From assembly GCF_008801405.1 (NCBI RefSeq), contig NZ_VZPV01000001.1, forward strand, positions 2,542,001-2,606,000: a DNA stretch of 64,000 nt. Direction: 5' to 3'. This document shows positions 35,464 to 45,241 of this stretch, in pieces (position 1 is the stretch's first letter; each line of letters begins with the position of its first letter). The notes below the pieces were generated by a model. It was given only the letters and a program-made list of their open reading frames with translations. It searched no databases and was not told the origin of the DNA. The DNA comes from Ralstonia insidiosa (lineage in GTDB: Bacteria > Pseudomonadota > Gammaproteobacteria > Burkholderiales > Burkholderiaceae). The translations under genes were made by a program, and so were the position numbers.

Positions 35464-36786
35464 TTAGTCGCTGTTTGCCACCATGGCATCGATCAGGCGG
35501 TCGACCAGTTGGTCAGCCGGCACGGTCTGCTGGGCATCCGCATTCGGATCACCGCGCAGCGGCTTGATCTGTGCCACGCCTTGGGCCACTTCGTCGTCGC
35601 CAATGATAACCGCATAGGATGCGCCACTTGCGTCGGCACGCTTGAACTGCGACTTGAAGCTGCCATTGCGCCCTTCCGCCGAAGCGTGAAGGATGACGTC
35701 GAGACCGGCATCACGCAGGCGCTCGGCGGCCACCAGGGCCTGCACCTGTGCGTCGTCGCCCTGATGGACGATGTAGACGTCGCAACCTTGCGCTTCCGGC
35801 TCCAGCTTTTCTTCACGCAGCAATTCGATGATGCGCTCCACACCCATCGCCCAGCCGCATGCAGGCGCCGGCTTGCCGCCGATCTGCTCAATCAGCGGGT
35901 CATAGCGGCCGCCCCCGGCCACGGTACCTTGCGAGCCGAGCTTGTCGGTCGTCCACTCGAACACCGTGAGGTTGTAGTAATCCAGCCCGCGCACCAGACG
36001 CGGATTGATCGTGAACGGAATGTTGTTCGCCTTGAGCAGCTTCTGCACGCCGTCGAAGTGCGCACGGGATTCGTCGCCCAGATAGTCGATCAGCTTGGGT
36101 GCGCCGGCCGCCATGGTCTGCAGCGCAGGATTCTTCGTGTCGAGCACGCGCAGCGGATTGGTGTACAGGCGGCGCTTGCTGTCTTCGTCAAGGATGTCCT
36201 GGAAGCCTTCCAGGTACTTGATGAGATCGGCACGGTGTGCGGCGCGCTCTTCCGCCTGGCCGAGCGAATTCAGCTCAAGCTTCAGGCCGACCAGGCCGAG
36301 GTCATCCCACAGGCGCTGGCACATCAGGATGACTTCAGCGTCGATGTCCGGACCGGCAAAGCCCAGTGCCTCCACGCCCACCTGGTGGAACTGACGGTAG
36401 CGGCCGCGCTGCGGCTTTTCATGGCGGAACATCGGGCCCGTGTACCACAGGCGCTTCGGGCCGTCGTACAGCAGGTTGTGCTCGATCACAGCGCGCACAG
36501 CGGCGGCGGTCCCTTCCGGGCGCATCGTCAATTGCTCGCCATTCAGGCTGTCGGTGAAGGAGTACATCTCCTTCTCGACGATGTCCGTCACCTCGCCGAT
36601 GCCGCGCACGAACAGCTGCGTCTGCTCGACGATGGGCGTGCGAATCTGCTGGTAGCCGTAGGCGCGCAGCATGCTGCGCACCGCGTTGTCGAAGTGCTCC
36701 CACAGCGGGGCGTCGCTGGGCAACAGGTCATTCATGCCTTTGACGCCAGCGATCTTCTGCGCGCGTTGTTGTTTGAGTTCGCTCAT
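35464..36786 (-). CDS. hisS: Histidyl-tRNA synthetase
   Basis: 440 residues. Class II synthetase with motif 1 region (GMNDLLPSD), motif 2 MRPEGTAAAVRAV and GPMFRHEKPQRGRYRQFHQ, and the His-specific LVRGLDYYNLTVFEW. Motif 3 is GGGRYDPLIEQIGG...GWAMGVERI, and a C-terminal anticodon-binding domain follows. It charges tRNA-His. It is separated from ispG by a terminator-like hairpin. Confidence 0.97.
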   Translation of the reverse strand: MSELKQQRAQKIAGVKGMNDLLPSDAPLWEHFDNAVRSMLRAYGYQQIRTPIVEQTQLFVRGIGEVTDIVEKEMYSFTDSLNGEQLTMRPEGTAAAVRAVIEHNLLYDGPKRLWYTGPMFRHEKPQRGRYRQFHQVGVEALGFAGPDIDAEVILMCQRLWDDLGLVGLKLELNSLGQAEERAAHRADLIKYLEGFQDILDEDSKRRLYTNPLRVLDTKNPALQTMAAGAPKLIDYLGDESRAHFDGVQKLLKANNIPFTINPRLVRGLDYYNLTVFEWTTDKLGSQGTVAGGGRYDPLIEQIGGKPAPACGWAMGVERIIELLREEKLEPEAQGCDVYIVHQGDDAQVQALVAAERLRDAGLDVILHASAEGRNGSFKSQFKRADASGASYAVIIGDDEVAQGVAQIKPLRGDPNADAQQTVPADQLVDRLIDAMVANSD

Positions 36787-36793
36787 GATGTCA

Positions 36794-36826
36794 CGTTAAA
36801 AGCCGGCCTCATCTGCAGGCCGGCTT
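36794..36826 (-). terminator. Hairpin with T-run between ispG and hisS
   Basis: AAGCCGGCCT-7 nt-AGGCCGGCTT is a perfect 10-bp stem in the 61-bp gap, followed on the minus strand by TTTTAACG. It would act as a partial terminator or attenuator ahead of hisS. Confidence 0.65.
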
Positions 36827-36847
36827 GTCATTTCTTGCTGTGAAGCC

Positions 36848-38131
<1,284 letters not shown>

Positions 38132-38184
38132 GATCAGACAAGGCACGGCGCCCAATCAGGCGCCGCGCCATTCAACAAAACGGT

Positions 38185-39276
38185 TCAGGGCAACGTGGCC
38201 CGTGCCACGCGATTGCGGGCGTACTTCTGGATGTCGACCGATGCGCCACCAACGGTGAGCGATTCAACGGCCTCAGCATTCCCGAAGGTGACCTTGAACG
38301 GCGGCATACCGGTCAGGTCGCGCGCGTCACCTTCCTTGGCCAAGCCGCTGGCGAGCGTCTTACCGGACTTGTCCTTGATCTCAAACCAAGAGGCGCCCGA
38401 AAAACGCACTGAGACTGCGCTGTTACCCGTTGCCGACTCTGCCGGTTTGGCGGCTTCGTTCGGTGCAATAGCGGCAGGGGCATCGACGTTGACTACGGCA
38501 GGCTTGGCGCTGACAGCGTCAGCCACCGGTGCCGGTGCGGCGCCATTGCCATTGTCTGACCGCGGCAGCGTGGGCGGCGGTGTCAGCGGTGCTGTCACCA
38601 CACCGGAAGCCGGGGCAGCCGGGGCCACGGGCGTGAGCGGCGTCGGCAGCGACGCGGCCGGCGTTTCCGTCTGTGCCGGGGCGGGCGCTTGCGCGGCCTC
38701 GGCCGGAGCCGGTTGCTGTTCAGTCGGCGCGATTTCCTTCGCGGCAGGTTCGGTGGTCTGCGTAGCGGCTGTCTGCGCGGCGAACCACTGCTTCAGGCGG
38801 TCCATGCCGGCAAGCGCACCGCCGGCCACAACCACAGCAACCACGAGCCCAATGAGCCAGCCGCCGCCACGACGCTTGGAAAAGCTCGGCTTGTCGGAGA
38901 ATGACTCACCCAGCCCACCTTCGGGGCGCAAACCGATATTGGCGACCGGCGCACGTGCGTTCAGTCGGACAAGCTGGTCATCAACGTCAACCTGCAGGAC
39001 GCGCGCATAAGCGCGGATCAGCCCCTTGGCGAACGTCATGTCCGGCAACGCGCTGACATCAGCGGCCTCCACGGCCAACAGCTTGCCCGGTGCCACCTTC
39101 AGGCGCGTGGCGAGGTCTTCCACCGTCAGGCGCTGGTGCTCCCGGCCAGCGCGCAGGCGTTCAGCAATCTCGCGCAGCGCATCATCACGCTCCGGCGATA
39201 CGGCCGCGGGCGAACCCGAGGCAGGCGCGGCACCTTGAGAAAGGTCGGCGGCGCTTGCCACGTCGCGGTCAGTCAT
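38185..39276 (-). CDS. rodZ: RodZ-like helix-turn-helix membrane protein
   Basis: 363 residues from ATG 39276, preceded by GAGGAG. A Xre-type HTH (about 35-95: RLRAGREHQRLTVEDLATRLKV...FAKGLIRAYARVL) comes first. One TM helix (about 143-162) follows, then a Pro/Ala/Thr-rich periplasmic linker and a C-terminal DUF4115 domain (SVRFSGASWFEIKDKSGKTLA). RodZ links MreB to the cell-wall elongation machine. Its ATG overlaps the pilW stop by eight bases. Confidence 0.9.
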   Translation of the reverse strand: MTDRDVASAADLSQGAAPASGSPAAVSPERDDALREIAERLRAGREHQRLTVEDLATRLKVAPGKLLAVEAADVSALPDMTFAKGLIRAYARVLQVDVDDQLVRLNARAPVANIGLRPEGGLGESFSDKPSFSKRRGGGWLIGLVVAVVVAGGALAGMDRLKQWFAAQTAATQTTEPAAKEIAPTEQQPAPAEAAQAPAPAQTETPAASLPTPLTPVAPAAPASGVVTAPLTPPPTLPRSDNGNGAAPAPVADAVSAKPAVVNVDAPAAIAPNEAAKPAESATGNSAVSVRFSGASWFEIKDKSGKTLASGLAKEGDARDLTGMPPFKVTFGNAEAVESLTVGGASVDIQKYARNRVARATLP

Positions 39277-40066
39277 CCCATGCTCCTCGTTCGAAAGCCG
39301 CCTCTTCGGGCGCATTGGGGAAACGGCGCTGCAGTTGCGCGCTCCATGCATTCTGTTGCGAGACATCGCCCACGCGGCGCGCGATGCGTGCGCCCAGCCA
39401 CAAGCTCTCTGCCGTCGGATTGCCGCGGCTGTTCACGCGTTCGACGAATGGCATGGCACGCGCATACTCGCGGCGCTTGTAGTAAAGCTGCGCCAACGTC
39501 ATGTTGGTCAGCAGACTGTTGGCATCGATATAAGTGGCGCGGGTGAGGCTCTTCTCCGCGCTATCCAGATCGCCCTGGCGCATCTGGCAAACACCCAGGT
39601 TGGTCCACGGCTTGGCCGGGCTGCCCGCTGCCGGCGCCTCGATGGCCTGACGCAGCATCGCCATACCTTGATCGGGCTTGCCACCCTGCGAGCACAGGAA
39701 CCAGCCGTAGTTGTTCAGCAGATCGCCGTCTTGTGGCGTCGCGGCCAGGGCACTACGGAAACTGTCGTCTGCCTGCTCGCGTTGGCCCAAATTCATGTAA
39801 GCCAGCGCACGAATGTGATACGCACCCGGCACGCTCGGGTCGATCGCAATGGCGTTCTTGATCTCTTCAAGCGCGGTTGCAGCCTGGCCGGCTTCCAGAT
39901 ATTGCGTTGCAAGCTGCAATCGGATCGCAGCACGACGGCCGATGTCTGCCTTTTGATCGGGGACGGTCGAAACTTCTCGTGTCTGTGTCTGGACCGGCGG
40001 CGGCAATGCGCATCCGGCGGCTGCCAGCGTGAAGACCAAACTGACAGCAGTCGACCAACGCTTCAT
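39269..40066 (-). CDS. pilW: Type IV pilus biogenesis lipoprotein PilW/PilF
   Basis: 265 residues. Lipoprotein signal with lipobox AAGC (Cys19), then about six tetratricopeptide repeats (ATQYLEAGQAATALEEIKNAIAIDPS, YHIRALAYMNLGQREQADDSF, LLNNYGWFLCSQG). PilF/PilW is the outer-membrane pilotin for the PilQ secretin. It overlaps rlmN by four bases (ATGA) and rodZ by eight, so the three are translationally coupled. Confidence 0.93.
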   Translation of the reverse strand: MKRWSTAVSLVFTLAAAGCALPPPVQTQTREVSTVPDQKADIGRRAAIRLQLATQYLEAGQAATALEEIKNAIAIDPSVPGAYHIRALAYMNLGQREQADDSFRSALAATPQDGDLLNNYGWFLCSQGGKPDQGMAMLRQAIEAPAAGSPAKPWTNLGVCQMRQGDLDSAEKSLTRATYIDANSLLTNMTLAQLYYKRREYARAMPFVERVNSRGNPTAESLWLGARIARRVGDVSQQNAWSAQLQRRFPNAPEEAAFERGAWDD

Positions 40067-41214
40067 GCGGTACCCATGCGGTGAGTGGAGTCGGCCCCAA
40101 CCACGGGGATCTCGACGATCTTGCCAAACTTGCCGCGCTCAGCCAAGCGCGTGCGATCCTTGACCTCGCCAGCCAGTTGGCCGCAGGCCGCATCAATGTC
40201 GTCGCCACGCGTCTTGCGGATCGTGGTGACGATGCCGGCGTCCAGCAGCACCTGCGAGAAACGGCGGATCTGCTCGTTGTTCGAGCGCTTCAACCCGGAC
40301 TCGGGGAACGGATTGAACGGGATCAGGTTGAACTTGCAAGGCACGTCAGCTACGACGCGCAGCAATTCGCGAGCGTGCTCGACGGTGTCATTGACGCCAT
40401 CCAGCATGCAATATTCGAAGGTGATGAAATCACGCGGCGCGAACTCGAGATAGCGGCGGCAGGCTGCCATCAGTTCGGCCAACGGGTACTTCTTGTTCAG
40501 CGGCACAAGCACGTCACGCAGCGCATCGTTGGAGGCATGCAGCGACACCGCCAGCGCCACCGGCACATCGTGCGCGAGACGGTCCATCATCGGCACCACA
40601 CCTGAGGTGGATACCGTCACACGTCGGCGCGACAGGCCGTACGCGTTGTCGTCCAGCATCAAACGCAATGCGGGCACCAACGCATCGTAGTTCAGCAACG
40701 GCTCGCCCATACCCATCATCACGACGTTGGTGATGACGCGGTCATCCTTGGGGCCGCGGCTAAGTTGCTTGCGCATGGCGAATTCGGCCATCCAGAGCTG
40801 GCCGATGATCTCGCCCGAGCTGAGGTTGCGCGAGAACCCTTGCTTGCCGGTCGAACAGAACCGGCAATTGACGGCACATCCCGCCTGAGACGACACGCAC
40901 AGTGTGCCGCGCGTCTCTTCCGGGATGTAGACCGTCTCGACGGCATTGCCTTGCCCCACGTCGACCAGCCACTTTCGTGTGCCGTCCGTCGAGAGGTGAT
41001 CGGAAATGACCGCCGGCGCCTGGATGTTGGCGCGGGTCGCGAGCTTTTCGCGCAGCGACTTGGCGAGATCGGTCATCTCGCCAAAATCGGACGCGCCCGA
41101 CTGGTGAATCCAGCGCTGCAATTGCTTGGCGCGGAACGACTTCTCGCCCAGGCTCTCGCAGTACGCGAGAAGGCCCTGTGCGTCGAAATCGAGGAGATTC
41201 ACCACATCGTTCAT
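40063..41214 (-). CDS. rlmN: Dual-specificity RNA methyltransferase RlmN
   Basis: 383 residues from ATG 41214 (an upstream TTG at 41223 is possible). A radical-SAM enzyme: the cluster motif CAVNCRFCSTG, a near-C-terminal catalytic Cys and GMGEPLLNYD. It makes 2-methyladenosine at A2503 of 23S rRNA and A37 of tRNAs. It lies 43 bp after ndk; the order ndk-rlmN-pilW-rodZ-ispG-hisS is conserved widely. Confidence 0.96.
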   Translation of the reverse strand: MNDVVNLLDFDAQGLLAYCESLGEKSFRAKQLQRWIHQSGASDFGEMTDLAKSLREKLATRANIQAPAVISDHLSTDGTRKWLVDVGQGNAVETVYIPEETRGTLCVSSQAGCAVNCRFCSTGKQGFSRNLSSGEIIGQLWMAEFAMRKQLSRGPKDDRVITNVVMMGMGEPLLNYDALVPALRLMLDDNAYGLSRRRVTVSTSGVVPMMDRLAHDVPVALAVSLHASNDALRDVLVPLNKKYPLAELMAACRRYLEFAPRDFITFEYCMLDGVNDTVEHARELLRVVADVPCKFNLIPFNPFPESGLKRSNNEQIRRFSQVLLDAGIVTTIRKTRGDDIDAACGQLAGEVKDRTRLAERGKFGKIVEIPVVGADSTHRMGTA

Positions 41215-41257
41215 GACTTGCAACCCGAAACCACCAATTCCAGTCTAGTGTTGACGC

Positions 41258-41683
41258 TTAGCGGCTGTAAATGTTCAGGCCGGGGAAGAAGAAAGCGACT
41301 TCCACAGCAGCCGTTTCAGCAGCGTCCGAACCGTGCACGGCGTTGGCGTCGATGCTGTCAGCGAAATCGGCGCGGATCGTGCCCTTCTCTGCCTTCTTCG
41401 GGTCGGTTGCACCCATCAGGTCACGGTTCTTGGCGATTGCGTTTTCGCCTTCCAGCGCTTGCACCATCACCGGGCCCGAGATCATGAAGTCAACCAGATC
41501 CTTGAAGAACGGGCGCTCCTTGTGCACAGCATAGAACTGCTCGGCTTCACCGCGCGACAGATGGATCATCTTGGCCGCAACGACCTTCAGGCCTGCGCCT
41601 TCGAAACGGGCGTAGATCTGACCGATGACATTCTTGGCCACTGCGTCCGGTTTGATAATCGAGAGGGTGCGTTCGATCGCCAT
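41258..41683 (-). CDS. ndk: Nucleoside diphosphate kinase
   Basis: 141 residues from ATG 41683, with GGAG upstream. Signature NAVHGSDA with the phosphorylated His117; IKPDAVAKN near the start. It moves the gamma phosphate between nucleoside triphosphates and diphosphates. First gene of the long minus-strand block. The upstream region has TAGAAT within a 13-bp perfect palindrome GTTAGA-T-TCTAAC (41725-41737). Confidence 0.97.
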   Translation of the reverse strand: MAIERTLSIIKPDAVAKNVIGQIYARFEGAGLKVVAAKMIHLSRGEAEQFYAVHKERPFFKDLVDFMISGPVMVQALEGENAIAKNRDLMGATDPKKAEKGTIRADFADSIDANAVHGSDAAETAAVEVAFFFPGLNIYSR

Positions 41684-42052
41684 TAAAAACTCCAAAAAAT
41701 GAAGGTGTTACGTGAAAGATAAACGTTAGATTCTAACACGGGGCGCAGCCAGATTGGATGTCAAGCGGTGCAACCCCGCCTAGCGCCCAACTGCCGCGGA
41801 AGGCGATCCATGCATCACTCTGCGCGCCTCGCGCGACGTGACAAGGGGAACGGGCTTAGGATTGCCTTATTGAGAGCATAAAAAGTCACCCCGGAAGTGC
41901 CCTTTCCGACGCGATCATCGCCCGGACGCCGGAACCGCATGGCATCCTGCCCGCTCAAAGTAAGGACGACGCGACTTGCAAAAGCGCACTGTGGATGCCA
42001 CATTCGCAACGTCGTCGCATTGTCTGCAATGTCATTCACCCAAGGAGTTCGC
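41684..42052. other. Divergent control region between ndk and the BI-1 gene
   Basis: 369 bp without a supported gene. It holds a TAGAAT -10-like element for ndk inside a 6+1+6 palindrome at 41725-41737, and TTGACA at 41764-41759 (23 bp away, too far for a normal promoter). I could not assign a plus-strand promoter. Confidence 0.4.
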
Positions 42053-42757
42053 ATGGACAACCAACTCAACACGTACGGTTTTGGCGCTTCCGGCACCGCC
42101 GGCGCGTTGGCCGTCCGCAACCGTGTGCTGCGCAATACTTATTGGCTGCTCGCGCTTTCGATGATCCCCACCATCCTCGGTGCGTGGATCGGCGTCACCA
42201 CTGGCTTCAACCTGATGGGTGGCCGCCCGCTGATGGGCTTCATCATCTTCATGGCCGTGGCGTTTGGCTTCTTCTACGCCATCGAGCGCTTCAAGAACAG
42301 CGGCCTGGGTGTGGCATTACTGCTCGGCTTCACGTTCTTCATGGGGTTGATGCTGTCTCGCCTGATCGGCTTCACGCTCGGCAGCTACTCGAACGGCGCG
42401 GCGCTGATCATGACGGCATTCGGCGGCACGGCGATCATCTTCGGCGTGATGGCGACGGTGGCCACGGTCAGCAAGCGGGACTTCTCGGGCCTGGGCAAGT
42501 GGCTGTTCATGGGCGTACTGGTACTGATCGTCGCATCGGTGGCCAATATCTGGCTGCAAATGCCCGCGATGATGCTGACGATCTCGGTGCTGGCCATCGC
42601 GATCTTCTCGGCCTACATCCTGTTCGACGTGCAACGCGTCGTGAACGGCGGCGAGACCAACTACGTGACCGCCACGCTGGCGATCTACCTGGACGTCTAC
42701 AACATCTTTACGAACCTGCTGGCGATCCTGGGGATCTTCGGCGGCAATCGGAACTAA
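42053..42757 (+). CDS. Bax inhibitor-1 / YccA family membrane protein
   Basis: 234 residues from ATG 42053, chosen for AAGGAG seven bases upstream. Seven predicted membrane segments (starting YWLLALSMIPTILGAWIGV) form the UPF0005/BI-1 fold. The conserved C-terminal region has ILFDVQRVVNGGETNYVTA and LDVYNIFTNLLAILG, whose acidic residues form the family's pH/Ca2+ sensor. YccA in E. coli inhibits FtsH; others are calcium-leak channels. The role here is not certain. Confidence 0.92.
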   Translation: MDNQLNTYGFGASGTAGALAVRNRVLRNTYWLLALSMIPTILGAWIGVTTGFNLMGGRPLMGFIIFMAVAFGFFYAIERFKNSGLGVALLLGFTFFMGLMLSRLIGFTLGSYSNGAALIMTAFGGTAIIFGVMATVATVSKRDFSGLGKWLFMGVLVLIVASVANIWLQMPAMMLTISVLAIAIFSAYILFDVQRVVNGGETNYVTATLAIYLDVYNIFTNLLAILGIFGGNRN

Positions 42758-42790
42758 GTACTCGCAGCGCGCTGGAAACAGCGCAGCGAA

Positions 42791-42820
42791 AAAAAACCGG
42801 CGCCTGGTGCGCCGGTTTTT
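42791..42820. terminator. Bidirectional terminator between the BI-1 gene and rlmD
   Basis: CCGGCGC-CTGGT-GCGCCGG is flanked by a run of A on the left and five T on the right. It serves both convergent genes. Confidence 0.9.
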
Positions 42821-42848
42821 CTTTGCCTGAGAGATACGCGATAGCGAA

Positions 42849-44294
42849 TCAGTCGCGCTCAAACACTGCCATCGACTCCACGTGCGACGTGTGCGGGAAC
42901 ATGTTCACCACACCCGCCCCAGCCAGCCGGTAACCAGCTTCGTGCACCAGCAAGCCCGCGTCGCGCGCCAACGTCGCCGGGTTGCACGACACATAGACGA
43001 TACGCTTAGGCAGGAGCGCCAGCGCGTCACCACCGCGTTGCGCCAACTCCGCCAACGCCTTCGAAACCGCCAGCGCCCCTTCGCGCGGCGGATCGACCAG
43101 CCAGCGGTCAAACTTGCCCAGCGCGGCAATATCGTCCGCAGTCACTTCGAACAGGTTGCGGCAAGCGAACGTCGTCTTCGCATCGAGCCCGTTGTGCTGA
43201 GCGTTGGCGAGCGCACGCGTAGTCAGCGCTTCGCTGCCCTCGATGCCCATGACCTCGCGGGCGCGCGTGGCCATTGGCAACGTGAAATTGCCGATCCCGC
43301 AGAACAGGTCGAGCAAGCGATCGCCCGGCTGCGCATCCAGCAGCTTCAGGGCCCGCGACATCAGCACACGGTTGATCTGGTGATTGACCTGCGTGAAATC
43401 CGTCGGCTTGAACGGCATCGTGATGCCGAACTCGGGAAGCGTGTACGTCAGCGCGCGGTCGAGCGGATAGAACGGATACACCGTATCCGGCCCCTTGGGC
43501 TGCAGCCAGAATTGAACGTTGTGCTGATCAGCAAACGCGCGCAGTTCCGCCTCGTCAGCGGCGGTGAGCGGCTCGAGGTTGCGCAGCACCAGCACCGTCA
43601 CATCCTGACCGACAGCCAGTTCAATCTGCGGCATGCGCTGGAAAATGGAGAGACGCCCCACCAGCCCACGCAACGGCACCAGCAGCGCCGAGACATGCGG
43701 CGGCAGCACTTCGCATGAGGTCATGTCGACCACATAACTGCTCTTGCGCTCGTGAAAGCCCACCAGCACGCCACCCTTGGCTGCCACGTGGCGCACCGTC
43801 AAACGGGCGCGATAGCGATAGCCCCAATCCGGCCCGGCAATCGGCCGGAACACGACGTCTGGGCGCAACTTAGCCAAGTGCCACAGATCGTCCTCCAGCA
43901 CACGCTGCTTGATGGCGACCTGCGCGCGCGAATCGAGATGCTGCATCGAGCAGCCGCCACACACGCCAAAGAACTGGCACTGCGGCGTCACACGCGAGGC
44001 GGACTGGCGCAGAATGCTCACCACGCTCGCCTGCTCGTACGACGGCTTCACGCGGTGGCTGCGATACGTCACCAGTTCACCCGGCAACGCGCCTTCTACG
44101 AAGACAACCTTGCCCGGCGTGCCATCCTCGTTGGCCAGACGGCCAATGCCGCGCGCCTCGCCATCGAGTGAGACAATCTCCAATGGGCCAGCTACCGGCA
44201 TCTCGGGCTTCCTTCGCCCACGCGGGGCCTTGGCCGGCGCGGCAGTTGCGGAATCAGAAGACGACGGCGTGGCGGTGGGTGCAGCTTGAGACAC
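42849..44294 (-). CDS. rlmD: 23S rRNA (uracil(1939)-C(5))-methyltransferase RlmD
   Basis: 481 residues if it starts at GTG 44294, which has AGG spacing and lies downstream of a TACAAT (44334-44329). An ATG at 44330 would overlap that -10 element, and ATG 44201 is a third option. TRAM domain at the N-terminus; four Fe-S cysteines (CQFFGVCGGCSMQH and upstream); SAM-binding LLDLFCGIGNFTLPMA; catalytic region DPPREG and the nucleophile in VYVSCNPATLARD. It methylates U1939 in 23S rRNA. Confidence 0.92.
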   Translation of the reverse strand: MSQAAPTATPSSSDSATAAPAKAPRGRRKPEMPVAGPLEIVSLDGEARGIGRLANEDGTPGKVVFVEGALPGELVTYRSHRVKPSYEQASVVSILRQSASRVTPQCQFFGVCGGCSMQHLDSRAQVAIKQRVLEDDLWHLAKLRPDVVFRPIAGPDWGYRYRARLTVRHVAAKGGVLVGFHERKSSYVVDMTSCEVLPPHVSALLVPLRGLVGRLSIFQRMPQIELAVGQDVTVLVLRNLEPLTAADEAELRAFADQHNVQFWLQPKGPDTVYPFYPLDRALTYTLPEFGITMPFKPTDFTQVNHQINRVLMSRALKLLDAQPGDRLLDLFCGIGNFTLPMATRAREVMGIEGSEALTTRALANAQHNGLDAKTTFACRNLFEVTADDIAALGKFDRWLVDPPREGALAVSKALAELAQRGGDALALLPKRIVYVSCNPATLARDAGLLVHEAGYRLAGAGVVNMFPHTSHVESMAVFERD

Positions 44295-44328
44295 GGGCGA
44301 GCCTGAACAAATTGGGGACAAGGGCGGC

Positions 44329-44334
44329 ATTGTA
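44329..44334 (-). promoter_or_regulatory. -10-like element of rlmD
   Basis: Minus-strand TACAAT, predicted start near 44322. It supports the GTG start at 44294 over the ATG at 44330. Confidence 0.4.
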
Positions 44335-44352
44335 AGACACCGGAGGACCCGC

Positions 44353-45216
44353 ATGGGCACCGTTATCCTGACGTGGAACATCCAGTGGGGCCGAGGCGCG
44401 GACGGGCGCGTCGACCTCATGCGCCAACTCACCGAAGCGCGCGCAATGGCTGACTTCGACGTGCTCTGCCTGCAGGAAGTCACCTCCGGCTTCGGCAACC
44501 TGCCCGGCCACCCGAGCGCCGACCAGTGGGGCGAACTCGCTGATGCGCTCGGCCCGGAATACACCGTGATCGGCGGCTTTGCGCTTGAGCGCCACGACGG
44601 CACGCACGTGCAGCGCTTCGGCAATGCAATTGCCACGCGCCTACCGGTGCTCTACGTCACGCGCCATGCACTCCCCCGCCCGCACGATGCCACGCCCTTC
44701 ATGCCACGGATGGCCATCGAGGCGACCGTACAAGCGCCGTTCGGGGCGTTGCGCGTCGTTACAACGCATCTGGAGTATTACTCCGAGCCCCAACGGCTGG
44801 CGCAGATCGACGCGCTGCGAGCGATTCACGCAGAAGGCTGCGCCCGTGCAGTACGCCCTTCCGTACTTGGCCCCGAATCGGAAGCTGGTCCATTCCGCCC
44901 GTTACCACAGACCACTGCCACGATCATCTGCGGCGATCTCAACTGCAAGCCCGATTCCACGCCCAAGCGCCTGGCCACCGTTCCGTTCTCACGGGAACCG
45001 GCATTGCACGATGCCTGGGAGATAGCACATGGCGCGACGCCACAGCCGCCGACCTTCGGCGTATACGACCGTACCGACTGGACCGAGCCGGCCTACGCGT
45101 GCGACTACATGCTGATCAGCGAACCTCTGAAGTCGCGCGTGCTGCGCGTGGAGGTGAACAGCGCCACGCAGGCATCGGACCATCAGCCGATGCTGCTGGA
45201 GCTACGTAACGATTGA
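44353..45216 (+). CDS. Endonuclease/exonuclease/phosphatase family protein
   Basis: 287 residues with GGAGG before the ATG. An EEP (DNase I-like) fold: LTWNIQWGRGADG at the start, DVLCLQEVTSGF (metal-binding Glu), RVVTTHLEYYSEPQR (His/Glu), ICGDLNCKPDS (catalytic Asp/Asn) and ATQASDHQPMLLEL (final Asp-His). Members act on DNA, phosphoinositides or other phosphodiesters; the substrate here is unknown. It is divergent from rlmD and ends 25 bp from the convergent rpoS. Confidence 0.88.
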   Translation: MGTVILTWNIQWGRGADGRVDLMRQLTEARAMADFDVLCLQEVTSGFGNLPGHPSADQWGELADALGPEYTVIGGFALERHDGTHVQRFGNAIATRLPVLYVTRHALPRPHDATPFMPRMAIEATVQAPFGALRVVTTHLEYYSEPQRLAQIDALRAIHAEGCARAVRPSVLGPESEAGPFRPLPQTTATIICGDLNCKPDSTPKRLATVPFSREPALHDAWEIAHGATPQPPTFGVYDRTDWTEPAYACDYMLISEPLKSRVLRVEVNSATQASDHQPMLLELRND

Positions 45217-45241
45217 TGGGGCGAACTGGACCAGCGGCGCC

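Noticed and set aside
41741..41764. TTGACA at 41764-41759 as -35 of ndk
   Set aside because: It is 23 bp from the TAGAAT element, too far for normal sigma-70 spacing.
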